From Zopfochytrium polystomum (taxonomy: Eukaryota > Chytridiomycota > Chytridiomycetes > Chytridiales > Chytridiaceae): a DNA stretch of 64,000 nt. The notes beneath the pieces were generated by a model. It did not search any database, was not told the DNA's origin, and worked only from the letters and a program-made list of their open reading frames with translations. The position numbers were made by a program, and so were the translations under genes. Shown one piece after another: positions 1-12,604 of the stretch (position 1 is its first letter; each line of letters opens with the position of its first letter). The stretch spans positions 372,001 to 436,000 of the forward strand of contig JAIVFJ010000016.1 of NCBI GenBank assembly GCA_025765615.1, given 5' to 3'.

Positions 1-1624
1 GCCGGCCCGTCCGTTCTTTGCGTCGTTCTGCAGTCCATCGCCCTCATGGTGTTCCCCCTCGACCTCCGTGCGAGCTTCAGCTTTGCGGTCGCGGGGTTGC
101 TGGCTCTGTTTGCCTCTGCAGCTGCCATCATTGCCGTCGGGCCCGCAAGCGGGATCCCGCCGTCGCTGGGTGCCGACGGCAGGTCAACGCCCCCCGCCAA
201 CACATCGCCGGCGCCAACGTCCGGATACGACGCGCGCTTCGCGTGGGGGAGCGCGCTCGCAGAGTACACGCTCGCAACAGCATCGGCCTGGCTGTACGCC
301 CGGAACAAGCAGCGCAGCTTCCGCCGCCTGTTCCTCCTCGCGCGGCGCCGCGATGCGATCGCGGCGTCGGTGGACCTTGAGAAAGCGAGCTCGGTTGCGG
401 CGGCCGTGGCGGCCCGCGATCGCCCGCGGAGCCGGAGGTTGCGTGCTGACCTTGCGGTCGCGAGGAGGGCACTGGAAGCGCTGGATTTTGATGCCTCCGC
501 ACAGCTGTCGGCGGATGTTTCGGTCGGCGCTGGTTGCGTGCGGGGGGTAGAGACGGGGGAGGTCATGGTGACTATTGGATCTCTCGGAGGAGGTGAGGAG
601 GCGGAGGCAACCGTGCGACCAGCGACTGCCCGGTCGGTGTCGCCGTCTGTCCTGCGACGCATGGGACGCTCCTGTCAGCAGACCAGAGACCGCGCCGGAG
701 CTGCTCCACCGCGTGCACTTTGTGTCGCCGTCGCGTTCGGCTTCGGGCCGCCGCACCAACCTCGAAGTTGTCCCGCGTGATCCATCCCACCACATCCTCA
801 AGCCGCTCGGCAACCCCGTCCCCGAGCGCCCGACTTGGTTCCTCGTGTCCCTCCTGTGGGGTCAGCCGCCATGGGCTCCCGCCATGGAACGCCGCTACCT
901 CAAATCCAAGGCACGTCCTCGCCGCCGCCGATTTCGTCCTAACCGCCGCGACCCTCGCGCTCGTCAACCTCATCACGTCCATCCTGGACCACATGGACCG
1001 TGTCCGCATCGAAGGCGCGCGCCTGGACTCTACGGTCCTCACCGCGCGGCTCCTCGCAATGCTCGTCCCGTGCACAGTCATCCCCGGTGCGGCCGCCGCC
1101 CTCGCCGGCCCTGCTGCGTTGGCGGCACTGGCTGCTGTGGTTCCAGCTCCTCGCCGTCGCGGCCTACGCGGGGCTCGCCGCCGCGTACCTGCTGTCGCCG
1201 ATGGAGCTGCTGTCGTGCGTCTACCCCGACTCCATCCCGCAGTCGAAAACAACCTGCGTACCTCGTCGCGACCGTCATCCTCATGGCCCAGTCCAACGTC
1301 CTCCCCGCCCGCAGCTTCATAGCTTGGGGGATTTCGGTGCTCTTCCTCGCTGCTGCTCACGTCCCACTCGTCATTGCCTGGGGCGGTGACTTTGACCAGC
1401 GCATGCCGTGGGGGATGTGCGCGCAGGTCGCGGTTCTCCTGGTGGCGCTCGCCGCGCTGGTCCGCTTTGCGGACGCGGTCGCTAGGGAGGGGTATGAGGC
1501 GTTGCATGCTGTGCGTGCGCTGTCGAGGCTGGCGGCTTTGGCAAGGGAAGAGCGCGCCGCGGCGATGGCCCGGCCTCTAGAATCGTCGTCGGAAGTCGAG
1601 GAGGAGATGGAGCCTTGGAATTGA
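1..1624 (+). pseudogene. Multi-pass membrane protein, 5'-partial, frame-broken
   Basis: The reading frame is already open at base 1, so the gene begins left of the window. Frame 1 (1 to about 560) encodes hydrophobic stretches (AGLLALFASAAAIIAV) and a basic loop. The coding signal then moves to frame 3 near 915 (ADFVLTAATLALVNLITSIL), to frame 1 near 1115 (LLAVAAYAGLAAAYLL) and to frame 2 near 1250 (AYLVATVILMAQ, then FIAWGISVLFLAAAHVPLVI and VAVLLVALAALV). About eight membrane segments are recognisable. I could not find GT-AG introns that explain the frame changes; one-base indels do. It resembles fungal seven- or eight-helix membrane proteins, but I cannot name a family. It may be a pseudogene or a gene carrying assembly indels. 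Confidence 0.5.
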
Positions 1625-3043
1625 GGGCCGGGGCTCGGCGGGGTCCCAGCAGATGGCCGCGGAGCGACTGCCGCTCAGGAACCCGGACCATGGCCTCGAA
1701 GCCGGTGGTCAGTCAAAGAGCCTCACGTCTTTCTACAACCTGTACAATGTCGACGCGGGTGGCAACGTCGCCGATGTGCCTGCTGGCACTCCGCCGCAGT
1801 CGTATCGCATCAGCGGCCGAATTCTGCGGTCCATGGAGTCGCTTCTCGCCATACTCAGTGCGCGGGCACACGATCCGAGGCAGCCGCATGAAGACCGCCA
1901 GCCAAAAAGCCCGACGATCCAGAAGCTCGACGGACTGCTCGACACCTGCAACCGCTGGATCGCAGAAGCGGGGCTGGGGCATGGTGCGGTGGACTCGGAC
2001 GGGCGGCCCCTATTGGGCCTGGACGCGGCGGCGGCGGAGGATGCAGCAGGCGACGAGGCTGAGATTGACGACCGGCGCTCCTCCAAACGATCGTCGCATG
2101 CATCGACCGAGTCCTCTACGTCGACTGCATCGTCCGAGTCCTCCCCGTCGTCTGCGTCGCCACCACTGCCGGACTCAAATTACGAGCCGCTCGCGCTCGA
2201 CCAGAACAAGGTCGTAACGCATGCCGGGTTTGTCCGCGACCACTACGCTAACCGGTCGCACGAGTTCAACGACCTCTTTCAGCGAAATGGACGACCATCC
2301 GGTCGTTCCATGTGACAGCGGTGGGTACTGAAAGCGATTGCACTTCAGCCGCGTTTTGTGGTCCGGAGCAGGCAGCGGACGAGAGTCGCGTCAGAATCGA
2401 CAGTTCCGCCGAGACCGCGCTCGATTACTGGAGGCCGCCCATCCTCCCCAGGAAGTCGTCCACAGACCTCCCACCACCCGCCACCTCTCACCCTTCGTTC
2501 TCCTCCTCGGCCACGTCGCTCCTAGACGACACCGGTCTATCTAATGTCTGTCCCTCCACGCCGCTTCGGCTGACCCCGGACATGAGGAGACCAGCCTCTT
2601 CCTCTGCAGCAGCAGCCACCGCCAGAACTCCATTCCCACCGCAATCCACGGAAGCTCCCCTCGCTGTCCGCCGCTCGCTCCCAGCAGTCCCACCGCCGCA
2701 GTACCACTCTCCGATACAGCCACCGCCGGAAGGTTCGACTTCGACGTCGCCGTCGGCGGCTGCAGGGGCAGCAAGCGTCGGGAGGGGGATTCGGCTGCCG
2801 GTTGTCGGCGCCGGGGGTGAAGTCGGCGGTGGAAGCGGTGTTCGGAAGCGCCCGTCAATCCCTATGAGAGTTGACTCGGGTGAGATGCCGGCAGTGGCGG
2901 CCGGGTCGGTGGATGCCCTTCGCCCGCCGGCGCGGCGGCTGCCGTCGCTCATGGCGGTCCCGACGCCGCTGGAGGCGGCAGGTAAGCGGGCTGGAAGGAG
3001 CAGGCAGCGAGCGGGAAAAGAAGAATCGAAAAGAGATGAATAG
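1615..3043 (+). pseudogene. Ser/Pro-rich cytoplasmic tail, probably same gene as upstream
   Basis: Two overlapping open frames continue the preceding membrane protein. Frame 3 (about 1615-2315) carries SLTSFYNLYNVD, an Ile/Leu-rich segment (RILRSMESLLAILSARAH) and a Ser-rich stretch. Frame 2 (2312-3043) is rich in Ser, Pro and Ala and ends with a basic Lys/Arg tail at a TAG. The junctions at about 1610 and 2300 again look like one-base frame changes, because the composition and strand of coding signal stay constant. A long disordered tail after a helix bundle would suit a membrane receptor or channel, but no domain is recognised. Function unknown. Confidence 0.4.
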
Positions 3044-3258
3044 TGAAGACTAGTGCGTAGGGACTGAGCGTGGAGAGTTTTTATTCGGGCACGAAGAATG
3101 GGCGTCCGTTTCTTGCCAGAAACAAAGGTGTGGTTTCCTTTAAATGAAAATGAAAAGTGGAAGCGTGGACAACTGCACACACCACACGGCGCGATGAAGA
3201 AATGGCCAACGAAACGAGGCCATTCGAAGAAAAAGAGACCTTTTTGCTTGCTCGAGAT

Positions 3259-5122
<1,864 letters not shown>

Positions 5123-5542
5123 CGATCTGCAAGGGATGTTTTGTTTGGTTCGGAGAGTTTGGTTCAGAGCGGACGTCCAAAAGAAGATTCCGTTGGATAT
5201 CATTACCTCAAGAGGCAGTTTTAGAGTTGATGTTTTTACGCTTGCCGGCGGGACGCGAGACTGAGGACGATAGCTGGGTGGGGTTCGTGTACCCAGTACA
5301 ACGCAGTAATGAGAGGGTGGTGTCGGGAGAGGGAATAGGGATGGGGAAGGGGGAATGGGGGGTTGAGAGAGCGGACTGCTTGGCGCTTGCCAACAGGTGA
5401 CTTCTTGCACCGCGCAGACCGAGCGACCGGCGCAAGTTATCGCGTCGGGGCTTGCGAACCCTCCCGGAGGCTTTGAAGAGACAGAGGGCGAGTTGAGAAT
5501 GATTTTATTTTATATTTTATTTAATTTTATTTTATTTATTTT
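5123..5542. other. Protease upstream region and AT-rich tract
   Basis: No supported gene. Holds the upstream region of the minus-strand protease and, at about 5500-5547, an almost pure A/T tract of repeated TTTTA/TTTAT units. The tract directly abuts the 5' break of the laccase pseudogene. Confidence 0.6.
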
Positions 5543-6768
5543 TTGTGTCCATTCCCAAAGCTGCGTTCCATTATCTAACTAAGCTGCGAAACAAACTGCA
5601 ATAGGCACGGGTTGCGACAAAACTACACGGCGGCAAGTGACGGCGTACCGCGCGTACCGCAGCGCGCGATAGAGCCTGGCGACACTTTCAAGTACACATG
5701 GCGCGCAAGGTTATTCAGGTGCTTCACAAGACCTGCGCCCGCAACATAAAAGCACGTTCTGGTACCACAGCCACTTCTCCCTGCAGTATGGCAACGGCGC
5801 CTTCGGCTCCATTGTCATCAACGGTCCCGCCACCGTCAACTATGACGAGGACCTGGCCCAGCTGCCGATCCAAGACTGGGCACACTCCGACGCCTTCTAT
5901 CTTCTCTCCATCAACACTGGCTCCGCCACCGGGCGCCGACAACGGCCTGCTCAACGGCAGCAACAAGGATAATGACGCTGGCTCCAACTACACCGCGACC
6001 GTCATCCCCAGCACAATCTACCGACTCCGCGTTATAAACAGCGGCGTTTACGCTCACATGAAGTTCTCGATCGACAACCACACCTTCCAGGCCATCGCTG
6101 CCGACCTGGTCCCAAGGACAACGCATCGACGTCACCATCAGTCAGCGCTACGACATTGTCTTCACCGCCTATCAGACTGCGGATAACTACTGGATCCGCG
6201 CCAACCCGCAGCTATCGTGCACAAACAACAAGAACCAGAACGGCATCAAGGATATCCTCAAGTACTCCCGCCTCGAACCTCACGACGGACCCAACGACGA
6301 CGGCGTATGCGTTCACCGACGACTGCGGCGACCAAACAATTTCTGTGACGCCGAAACTCACGAAAACAATTTCCGCGTCGTCCGCACTCCAGCGGCTAGT
6401 CGCCCGTCGACTTTTCGCAGGCGAAATTGTACATCAACGGAGTGACTCACCTCGCCCGCGTCACCGGCACCTTCTCCGGCAAATTCACCGACTACCTCAC
6501 CACTGCCGTCCCGCGTCGCGACGTTGTCGTCCACCCCGCCTCCGGATACCTCGCCGTGGCCTTCCCGCTCGAAAACCCGGGCACCTGGCTGCACTGCACA
6601 TCGCCTTCCACTCCATCGAGGGCCTGTCGCTGCAGTTCGTCCAGCAGTACGACGACATACGGGGCAATGTCGGCGTGGACGGCTCGTGGAATCAGACGTG
6701 CACAAATTGGAAGTCGTATGTGGCGGGGGACTCGTCAGTCCCCGTGATGGACGATTCGGGCATTGAGA
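5543..6768 (+). pseudogene. Laccase pseudogene (array copy 1), 5'-truncated and internally deleted
   Basis: Homology to the intact laccases starts inside intron 1 (the last 60 nt of that intron resemble copy 3 most), so the promoter, signal peptide and first half of copper signature L1 are absent. Exon 2 has lost the bases around its donor. Exon 3 has a frame change near 5930, and the block around the IVPYNATVIDVALG region of its relatives is missing. After GGAGTGACTCA (about 6450) a deletion of roughly 270 bp joins directly to CTCGCCCGCGTCACCGG, removing the end of exon 3, intron 3 and signature L3 (HPMHIHGH). The L4 Cys-His region is damaged, and the final TGA is shifted by loss of one T. 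Non-functional. Confidence 0.9.
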
Positions 6769-7085
6769 GTCTCGGCGCGGTGCGAGCTGTTCAACCTTTT
6801 CTCACTTTCTTTGCAATCTGCTGGGATCCCCACAACCTGCGACGCTTGTCGACAGCAGCCCTTTCTTGCTATTTTCTATGTTTTATGTTTGCATGCGTGC
6901 TTCCTCCTCAACCTTGAACGGCCGGTTGTCTTCGTTTTTTCTTCCAAATGATGGGCCTTTTTATTCTTTATTTTTTGTTTGCTGGGCGGACTGTACACAA
7001 AAAGGACCGGTAGTGAATGCGCCAAGCAGGGCTGTGCGTGAGAAAACGTGATGGTCCATGCTACGGCAGCGAGAGAGGGCATGAA

Positions 7086-7088
<3 letters not shown>

Positions 7089-7161
<73 letters not shown>
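7089..7161. repeat. (GA)n-(GT)n compound microsatellite
   Basis: About 21 GA units run directly into about 15 GT units. Lies between laccase copies 1 and 2. Confidence 0.95.
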
Positions 7162-7164
<3 letters not shown>

Positions 7165-7395
7165 CCGGGCGCGAGAGCGATTGAGCGTGAGCGGTCGTGT
7201 GTGTAGTGAGACAAGAACTTGAAGCTGTGGACAGGGCGGCCGTTTTACATATGGCCTGCCCCTGTGCCGCCAAGAAGGAAAAAGGAAGACGACGGCAACG
7301 AACATGAGCCAACCGATCCTCCCATAATAGTCTGACTGACGTCAGTCTGGCCACAGCCACCAGACTACCGAGTTTGCGGAAATCGGTCCATCAGC

Positions 7396-7417
7396 CACAC
7401 ACAAACACACAAACACA

Positions 7418-7458
<41 letters not shown>

Positions 7459-7474
7459 ACACACACACACACAG

Positions 7475-7503
<29 letters not shown>
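7396..7503. repeat. (CA)n microsatellite
   Basis: About 108 bp of CA repeat with a few single-base interruptions, upstream of laccase copy 2. Open frames across it are artefacts of the repeat. Confidence 0.95.
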
Positions 7504-7505
<2 letters not shown>

Positions 7506-8024
7506 GCCTAAGCAAGTGCCAACAATCAAGGCCGTGCGCAGGATTTGTGCCCGCTCGGGCCGAAAAAGGGGCGGAACCAAAAAAGAAAAAAGAAAAAAAA
7601 AAAGAAATAAAAGGGAAAGGCACGCCGCCGCACAGACACAAACAGACGCGCACACTCTTCCGTCCAGATTCCAAAAGAAAACGAAGAAAAACAAGGAACG
7701 AAAAAGCAGCGGCGGGCCGCCGCGCGCGGTGCCCAGACTCCCAATTTACGGCCAAACACAGGCTGCAATAGAAAAATCTAATTTGCAAGAGATTAGACAA
7801 ATGCCGGAATATGCACTTGCCAAATAAAGCGAAAATCACTGTCCCCCTTGTGTGGCGTCGCACTGCCAAGATTTTGGCGAAAAAGTTGAAAACAGAACAA
7901 AAACGCGAAAGACAAAGTCTTTGACAGACACAGCCTCACCGTCGTCCACAGCTTCCACCCTTACTTCACTCGCACAGTCTCTCGTACACACGCTCATTCT
8001 CTCTCTCACTCACTCTCACACACA

Positions 8025-8026
<2 letters not shown>

Positions 8027-8077
<51 letters not shown>
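8027..8077. repeat. (CT)n microsatellite in laccase copy 2 promoter region
   Basis: About 25 CT units, preceded by short CA and CT runs. It lies about 105 bp upstream of the conserved promoter motif of copy 2. Copy 4 has a matching CA-CT arrangement at the same relative place. Confidence 0.95.
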
Positions 8078-8081
<4 letters not shown>

Positions 8082-8180
8082 CCACTCTCTGTGCATGTCT
8101 CAGACACACACTCCCTCCATCTCGCTCTTCCGGCTTGTTCTTTCCAATGCTGCATTGACTGCTCTACCGCGTCAGAAAGT

Positions 8181-8319
8181 GCCAAGAAGCGCCAAGTGTC
8201 TCGTCATGTGAAGAAATATTGTACGTCTGTCGCTTTTCAAATTAGGAGTTTGATGATGCGAGAATCTATTCTACTTTCAAACCACAAGGGCATCTGTTGC
8301 CGCTGCTTCCGTATAAAAG
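8181..8319 (+). promoter_or_regulatory. Laccase copy 2 promoter: conserved motif plus TATA box
   Basis: GCCAAGAAGCGCCAAGT at 8181-8197 recurs identically upstream of copy 4 and nearly so upstream of copy 3. TATAAAAG at 8312-8319 lies 82 bp before the ATG. The repeated GCCAAG/GCGCCAAG core looks like a paired binding site; the factor is unknown. Confidence 0.65.
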
Positions 8320-8400
8320 CGCTAAGGGGGACGAGCATCCACAGCACCAAAAAGTGAGAATAAACAAGCAAAAAAACAACACGCCAAAATACAACCGTCA

Positions 8401-10315
8401 ATGAGATTCAAAGCATTCACCTTTGCGGCTACTGGAACCGCCGTCGCTCTGCTCCAAGCTGGCTGGACGACCGCAGCCTGCGTCAATTCAGCCACGGCCC
8501 GCAGCTGCTGGGGAGACTACGACATCACCACCGACTATTACGACACCGTTCCCGACACTGGCGTCACACGCACCTACTACCTCGCCCTCAACAACGTCAC
8601 CATGGCTCCCGACGGCGTGTCGCGCTACGTCACGGCTTTCAACAGCTCGATTCCAGGTCCGACCATCACGGCCGATTGGGGCGACACGGTCGTGGTTTAT
8701 GTGACAAACAACCTTGCAAACAATGGAACGGCGTTGCATTGGTGAGTCCAATTTTTTTAAAGTTGTTCCGTCGACCGTCAACTGCGACTGACAAAGCAGC
8801 GAAACAAACTGTGTAGGCACGGCTTGCGACAAAACTACACGGCAGCAAGTGACGGCGTGCCGGGCGTGACGCAGTGCGCGATCGCACCGGGCGACACTTT
8901 CAAGTACACCTGGCGTGCAACGCAATACGGTTGGTGATTTCATTTTCGTCGCCTCCCAGTGCGACGCAAAAAAAAAAAAAAACGTTCTGCAAATGTATTC
9001 TGATCTGATCCACATCCACAACATAAAGGCACAACTTGGTACCACAGTCACTTTTCCCTGCAGTACGGCAACGGCGCTTTTGGCGCCATCGTCATCAACG
9101 GCCCCGCCACCGCCAACTACGACGAGGATCTCGGCCCGCTGCTGATCCAAGACTGGGCGCACGAGGACGCCTTCTACCTCTTCTCCATCAACACCGGCGC
9201 ACCGCCCGGCGCGGAGAACGGTCTGATCAACGGCACCAACATGTACAACAGTGCGGGCTCGTACTTCTCCACGACTGTCACTTCGGGGAACACCTACCGC
9301 CTCCGGGTCGTCAACTCGGGAGTCTACGCTCATATGAAGTTCATGATCGACAACCACAGCTTCCAAGTCATCGCCGCCGACCTGGTGCCCATCGTTCCAT
9401 ACAACACCACCATGCTCGACGTCGCCCTCGGCCAGCGCTACGACATTGTCTTCACCGCCAATCAGACCGCAGATAACTACTGGATCCGCGCCATCCCGCA
9501 GCTGTCTTGCACAAACAACAAGAACCAGAACGGTATCAAGGGGATTCTCAGGTACTCCACCGCCTCGAACCTCACCGCGGACCCGACGACCACAGCGTAC
9601 ACGTACACCGACGACTGCGGCGACCAGACCATGTCGCTGACGCCAAAGGTCACGAAAACGATTGCGTCGTCGTCTGCCACTGCCAGCGGCTCGCTGCCCG
9701 TCGTCTTCTCGCAGCAAAAGTGGTACATCAACGGAAAGACGCAAGTCATCGACTGGTCGAACCCATCCCTCGGGATGATCGAGGCTCAAAATACGTCGTA
9801 CCCCAGCGCCTTCAACGTCGTCTCGCTCAACGGCACCTCCTCGGACTGGGCGTACTTTGTGATCACGTGAGTCCAGGCTTCTTTAAACATTTAGACCTAA
9901 CGAACTAGTTTAACACTTACCTATTCGCAATATCAACAGCACCACCCTCGCTGTCGACCACCCGATGCACATCCACGGCCACGACTGGTGGGTCCTCGCC
10001 CGTGGCACCGGCACCTTCTCTGGCGCCTTCACCGACTACCTCACCACCGCCGTCCCACGTCGCGACGTCGTCGTCCTCCCCGCCTCCGGATACCTCGCCG
10101 TCGCGTTCCCGCTCGACAACCCCGGCACTTGGCTCATGCACTGCCACATCGCCTTCCACGCCAGCGAGGGTCTGTCGCTGCAATTTGTCGAGAGGTATTC
10201 GGATATCAGGGGCAATGTCGGAGTGGACAGCGCGTGGAACCAGACGTGCACGAATTGGAAGTCGTATGTCGCGGGGGACACGGCGGTCGCGGTCATGGAC
10301 GATTCGGGCATTTGA
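8401..10315 (+). CDS. Laccase, array copy 2 (secreted multicopper oxidase)
   Basis: Oxidises phenols with four-electron reduction of O2 to water; secreted. Exons 8401-8741, 8817-8929, 9029-9866, 9940-10315 give 555 residues. An N-terminal signal peptide (about 1-25) precedes the mature protein. Copper signatures are complete: L1 HWHG around 113 (codons split by intron 1), L2 [15 protein letters not shown] (about 153), L3 HPMHIHGH (438-445), L4 [19 protein letters not shown] (from 495; type-1 ligand Cys about 499, axial position Leu). The C-terminus DSGI is the plug motif of ascomycete laccases. All three introns are 73-99 nt with GT-AG ends. Several N-glycosylation sites are present. Intron 2 is almost identical to that of copy 4 rather than adjacent copy 3. 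Confidence 0.96.
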
Positions 10316-12425
10316 GAGTTTGAGCCTGTTTGAAGGCAGTTTCGTGCGCATCTCTATTTTCTTCTGCGCTTATCCTTTTCTCCGTTTCCAACACATCTTC
10401 CCCCCTCCTGTCGCTGCTGTTTATTTGCTGCATGCAAACGACTCACCCTACCCCTTTCCCTCACAGCCACACATTCCATTTGCAATTTGATGTGCGAAAA
10501 TCCCCTCGTTTCCCGGTTCATAAGTTCATCTCTCGCCACCCTCTCGCTCCCGCTATCCATTTTTCACGGTTCGTCAAACCTTTCACTTGTTCGGCACATA
10601 CTTCCCTTACCCTTTGCAGACAAGGCCTTTAAAGTACGTAAGAAGCTCTGCAGATGAGGAATTAAAGTCAAGGGAAGTTGTCGCCAATCGTTTCGCTGTC
10701 GTCTCGTGGGCGGTTTTTTTTCTCGTAGCTTCACAAGATGGAATACTTTTGGCTTGATTGAAGGGCATGAAGAAAGACCGAATGAATCCCCAGCGACGAC
10801 CCAGTTGAACCGCCAAAAGATCATGATAGCTTCCAGGACTCCGCCGCCGAGTGTGATTGTCGGAAACCCGTGCCGCGTTGCCTCTGCGAACTACACGCGC
10901 TTGTAGAGTGTGCGACGGAGATCGTTGGTTTATAACAGTGGGTCGGTCGGCCTCAACCACAACCCGTACGTCGGCAACAGCCACCTCGTGCTCCTCAATC
11001 CGGTACATGCAGTCGCCACCACTGCAACAACTGTCCTCCTGATTGGTTCCTTTTGCGCGTAGGTATTCGCGCCTGGCGCCAACACGACCTCGGCCTTGTT
11101 CGCCCGGCTCTTGGCACACTTTGGGTTTGGCGCACGGTCACTGCTTCCAACTCACCTCCACGGACTACTGGAAGGAACACCGCCCGACCCCGACAAAACT
11201 TCCACAGCATCCGTTCATTATCCTCCGCACCTCCGTCCCAAAACGCCACCAATCTCCCTCCGCTCAATTTCTTCCTCCCGGCTGGACCAGCCCAACTTCG
11301 CGGAGCTTGGCGACCGACGAATCCCGCTACCTGTCATTTCTCTTACCCCTCTCTCCGACTCCCTTAACCCGATGGAGGTTTTTTTTGATTTTTATTTCAC
11401 GCAGCCACGCAGCCGGAGGTTGCGTGACGGAAGAGTGAAATGCCACGCGGATATGGCAGAAGCCAAGAACCTTGACAGAACCAAGCGCGTTGCCGCACAC
11501 AGGCCACCCTAGCCGGTAACACTACAGAGTAGAACGGCACCGTATGAATCGGCTTCCGCAGCTGCGGAAACAAACGGCGACGGGGATGCTTGGCACAATG
11601 GTTTCCCCGTGTGATTTTATTGTGCAGTGTCGATTGACAAAGGGAGATCCCGAGCGCACGTGGTAGTGGCTGGTGGCGGCTGTCCCACTTGGGGGCAACC
11701 AGGCGGGCTGATCGATCACGCATCGATCGCACACAAGCACACAATTAGGCGGTTAGTTAAGCGGTCGGTGGCTTGCTGCAATTTCATATTGTTTTTTTGT
11801 TTCTGTTTTCTTTCGGATGGGGCTGCGAATACGCGGAAACAGCGTCGTGGGGCCGTGTGTTAGTTGATTCGCGGTCTCTGTCTCTCTGTATTACGTTCTC
11901 TTCCACCTCTTCGAAACATCGTATGTTGTGAAAATTGAATTTTAATTGTGTCGGCCTTCGCCGGAAAAGCTGCGGAGGAAACGGGAAAGGCACTGAAAAA
12001 AAAAAAAAAAAAAAAAAAAAAGAAAGGCGGAAAAAAGAGGGACTTTCATCGAGAGAAAAATAAGCAAAGAAAGTGGTGTGTGTGCGGATGCCCTGACTCC
12101 AATTTACGGAGCGGCGGAGGCGGAGCGGGCTGTCAAATATTTAGTAAAATTCGATTTTTATCGCGAGCGAGGGTCGGTCGAGTGGAGTAAACTTGCTAAA
12201 TAAAGCACTGAATATCATTCCGCTCTTTTTCCGTTGTGCCAAGATTTGTAAACAAGACGCGAAAGACAAACAAATTTCTTCCATGGACGACGGAGCAAAA
12301 ATCGACTTTCCCTCATTCTTGCTTGCTCACGCCCATAGATGCCCACACACACACACACACACACGCACACACACACACCTTCGTTCGTTCGGTTGCTGCT
12401 TTTACCTCTTGCGCGCGTTAACAAA
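10316..12425. other. Intergenic region between laccase copies 2 and 3
   Basis: No convincing gene. The 3' flank at about 10590-10660 (AGTACGTAAG then a CTGCAGATGAGG block) resembles the 3' flanks of copies 3 (about 14925-14980) and 4 (about 18580-18640), so the duplicated unit includes downstream DNA. A poly-A run lies at about 11997-12022. The block with GCCAAGATTTG near 12237 is shared with upstream regions of copies 2 (near 7867) and 4 (near 15975). A hydrophobic frame near 10985-11040 is too short and isolated to call. Confidence 0.5.
12343..12378. repeat. (CA)n microsatellite upstream of laccase copy 3
   Basis: About 18 CA units with one CG interruption, 49 bp upstream of the conserved promoter motif. 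Confidence 0.9.
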
Positions 12426-12426
12426 C

Positions 12427-12532
12427 GCCAAGCGCCAAGTTTTCGCCGGCAGCATCCGCTTTATTTGATGAAAATTTTTCCTTCCACTTTCAAGTCTCCA
12501 TTCAGCAGTTGACTTTGCTTTCAGTATAAAAG
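12427..12532 (+). promoter_or_regulatory. Laccase copy 3 promoter: conserved motif plus TATA box
   Basis: GCCAAGCGCCAAGT at 12427-12440 is the same motif as in copies 2 and 4 minus an internal AAG. TATAAAAG is at 12525-12532, 73 bp before the ATG. Confidence 0.62.
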
Positions 12533-12604
12533 CAGAAGGGGCACGTCGCAAGCGTCCATTACACCAAATAGAGACAAGCGACTACACTCTAAAGAATAAA
12601 AGCA

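Noticed and set aside
572..1507. 311-codon minus-strand frame
   Set aside because: It lies opposite clear plus-strand membrane helices in GC-rich sequence; its Arg/Ala-rich composition is that of an antisense shadow.
6876..7360. Three long minus-strand frames with Ser-Leu and Thr-His repeats
   Set aside because: Translations of the GA/GT microsatellite, not genes.
8488..9789. 433-codon minus-strand frame opposite laccase copy 2 (and similar ones opposite copies 3 and 4)
   Set aside because: Antisense shadow of a GC-rich coding exon; it crosses laccase introns and has no recognisable motif.
10607..11512. Overlapping frames on both strands between laccase copies 2 and 3
   Set aside because: One short hydrophobic stretch (VHAVATTATTVLLIG) hints at a membrane segment, but no start, splice or paralogue supports a gene.
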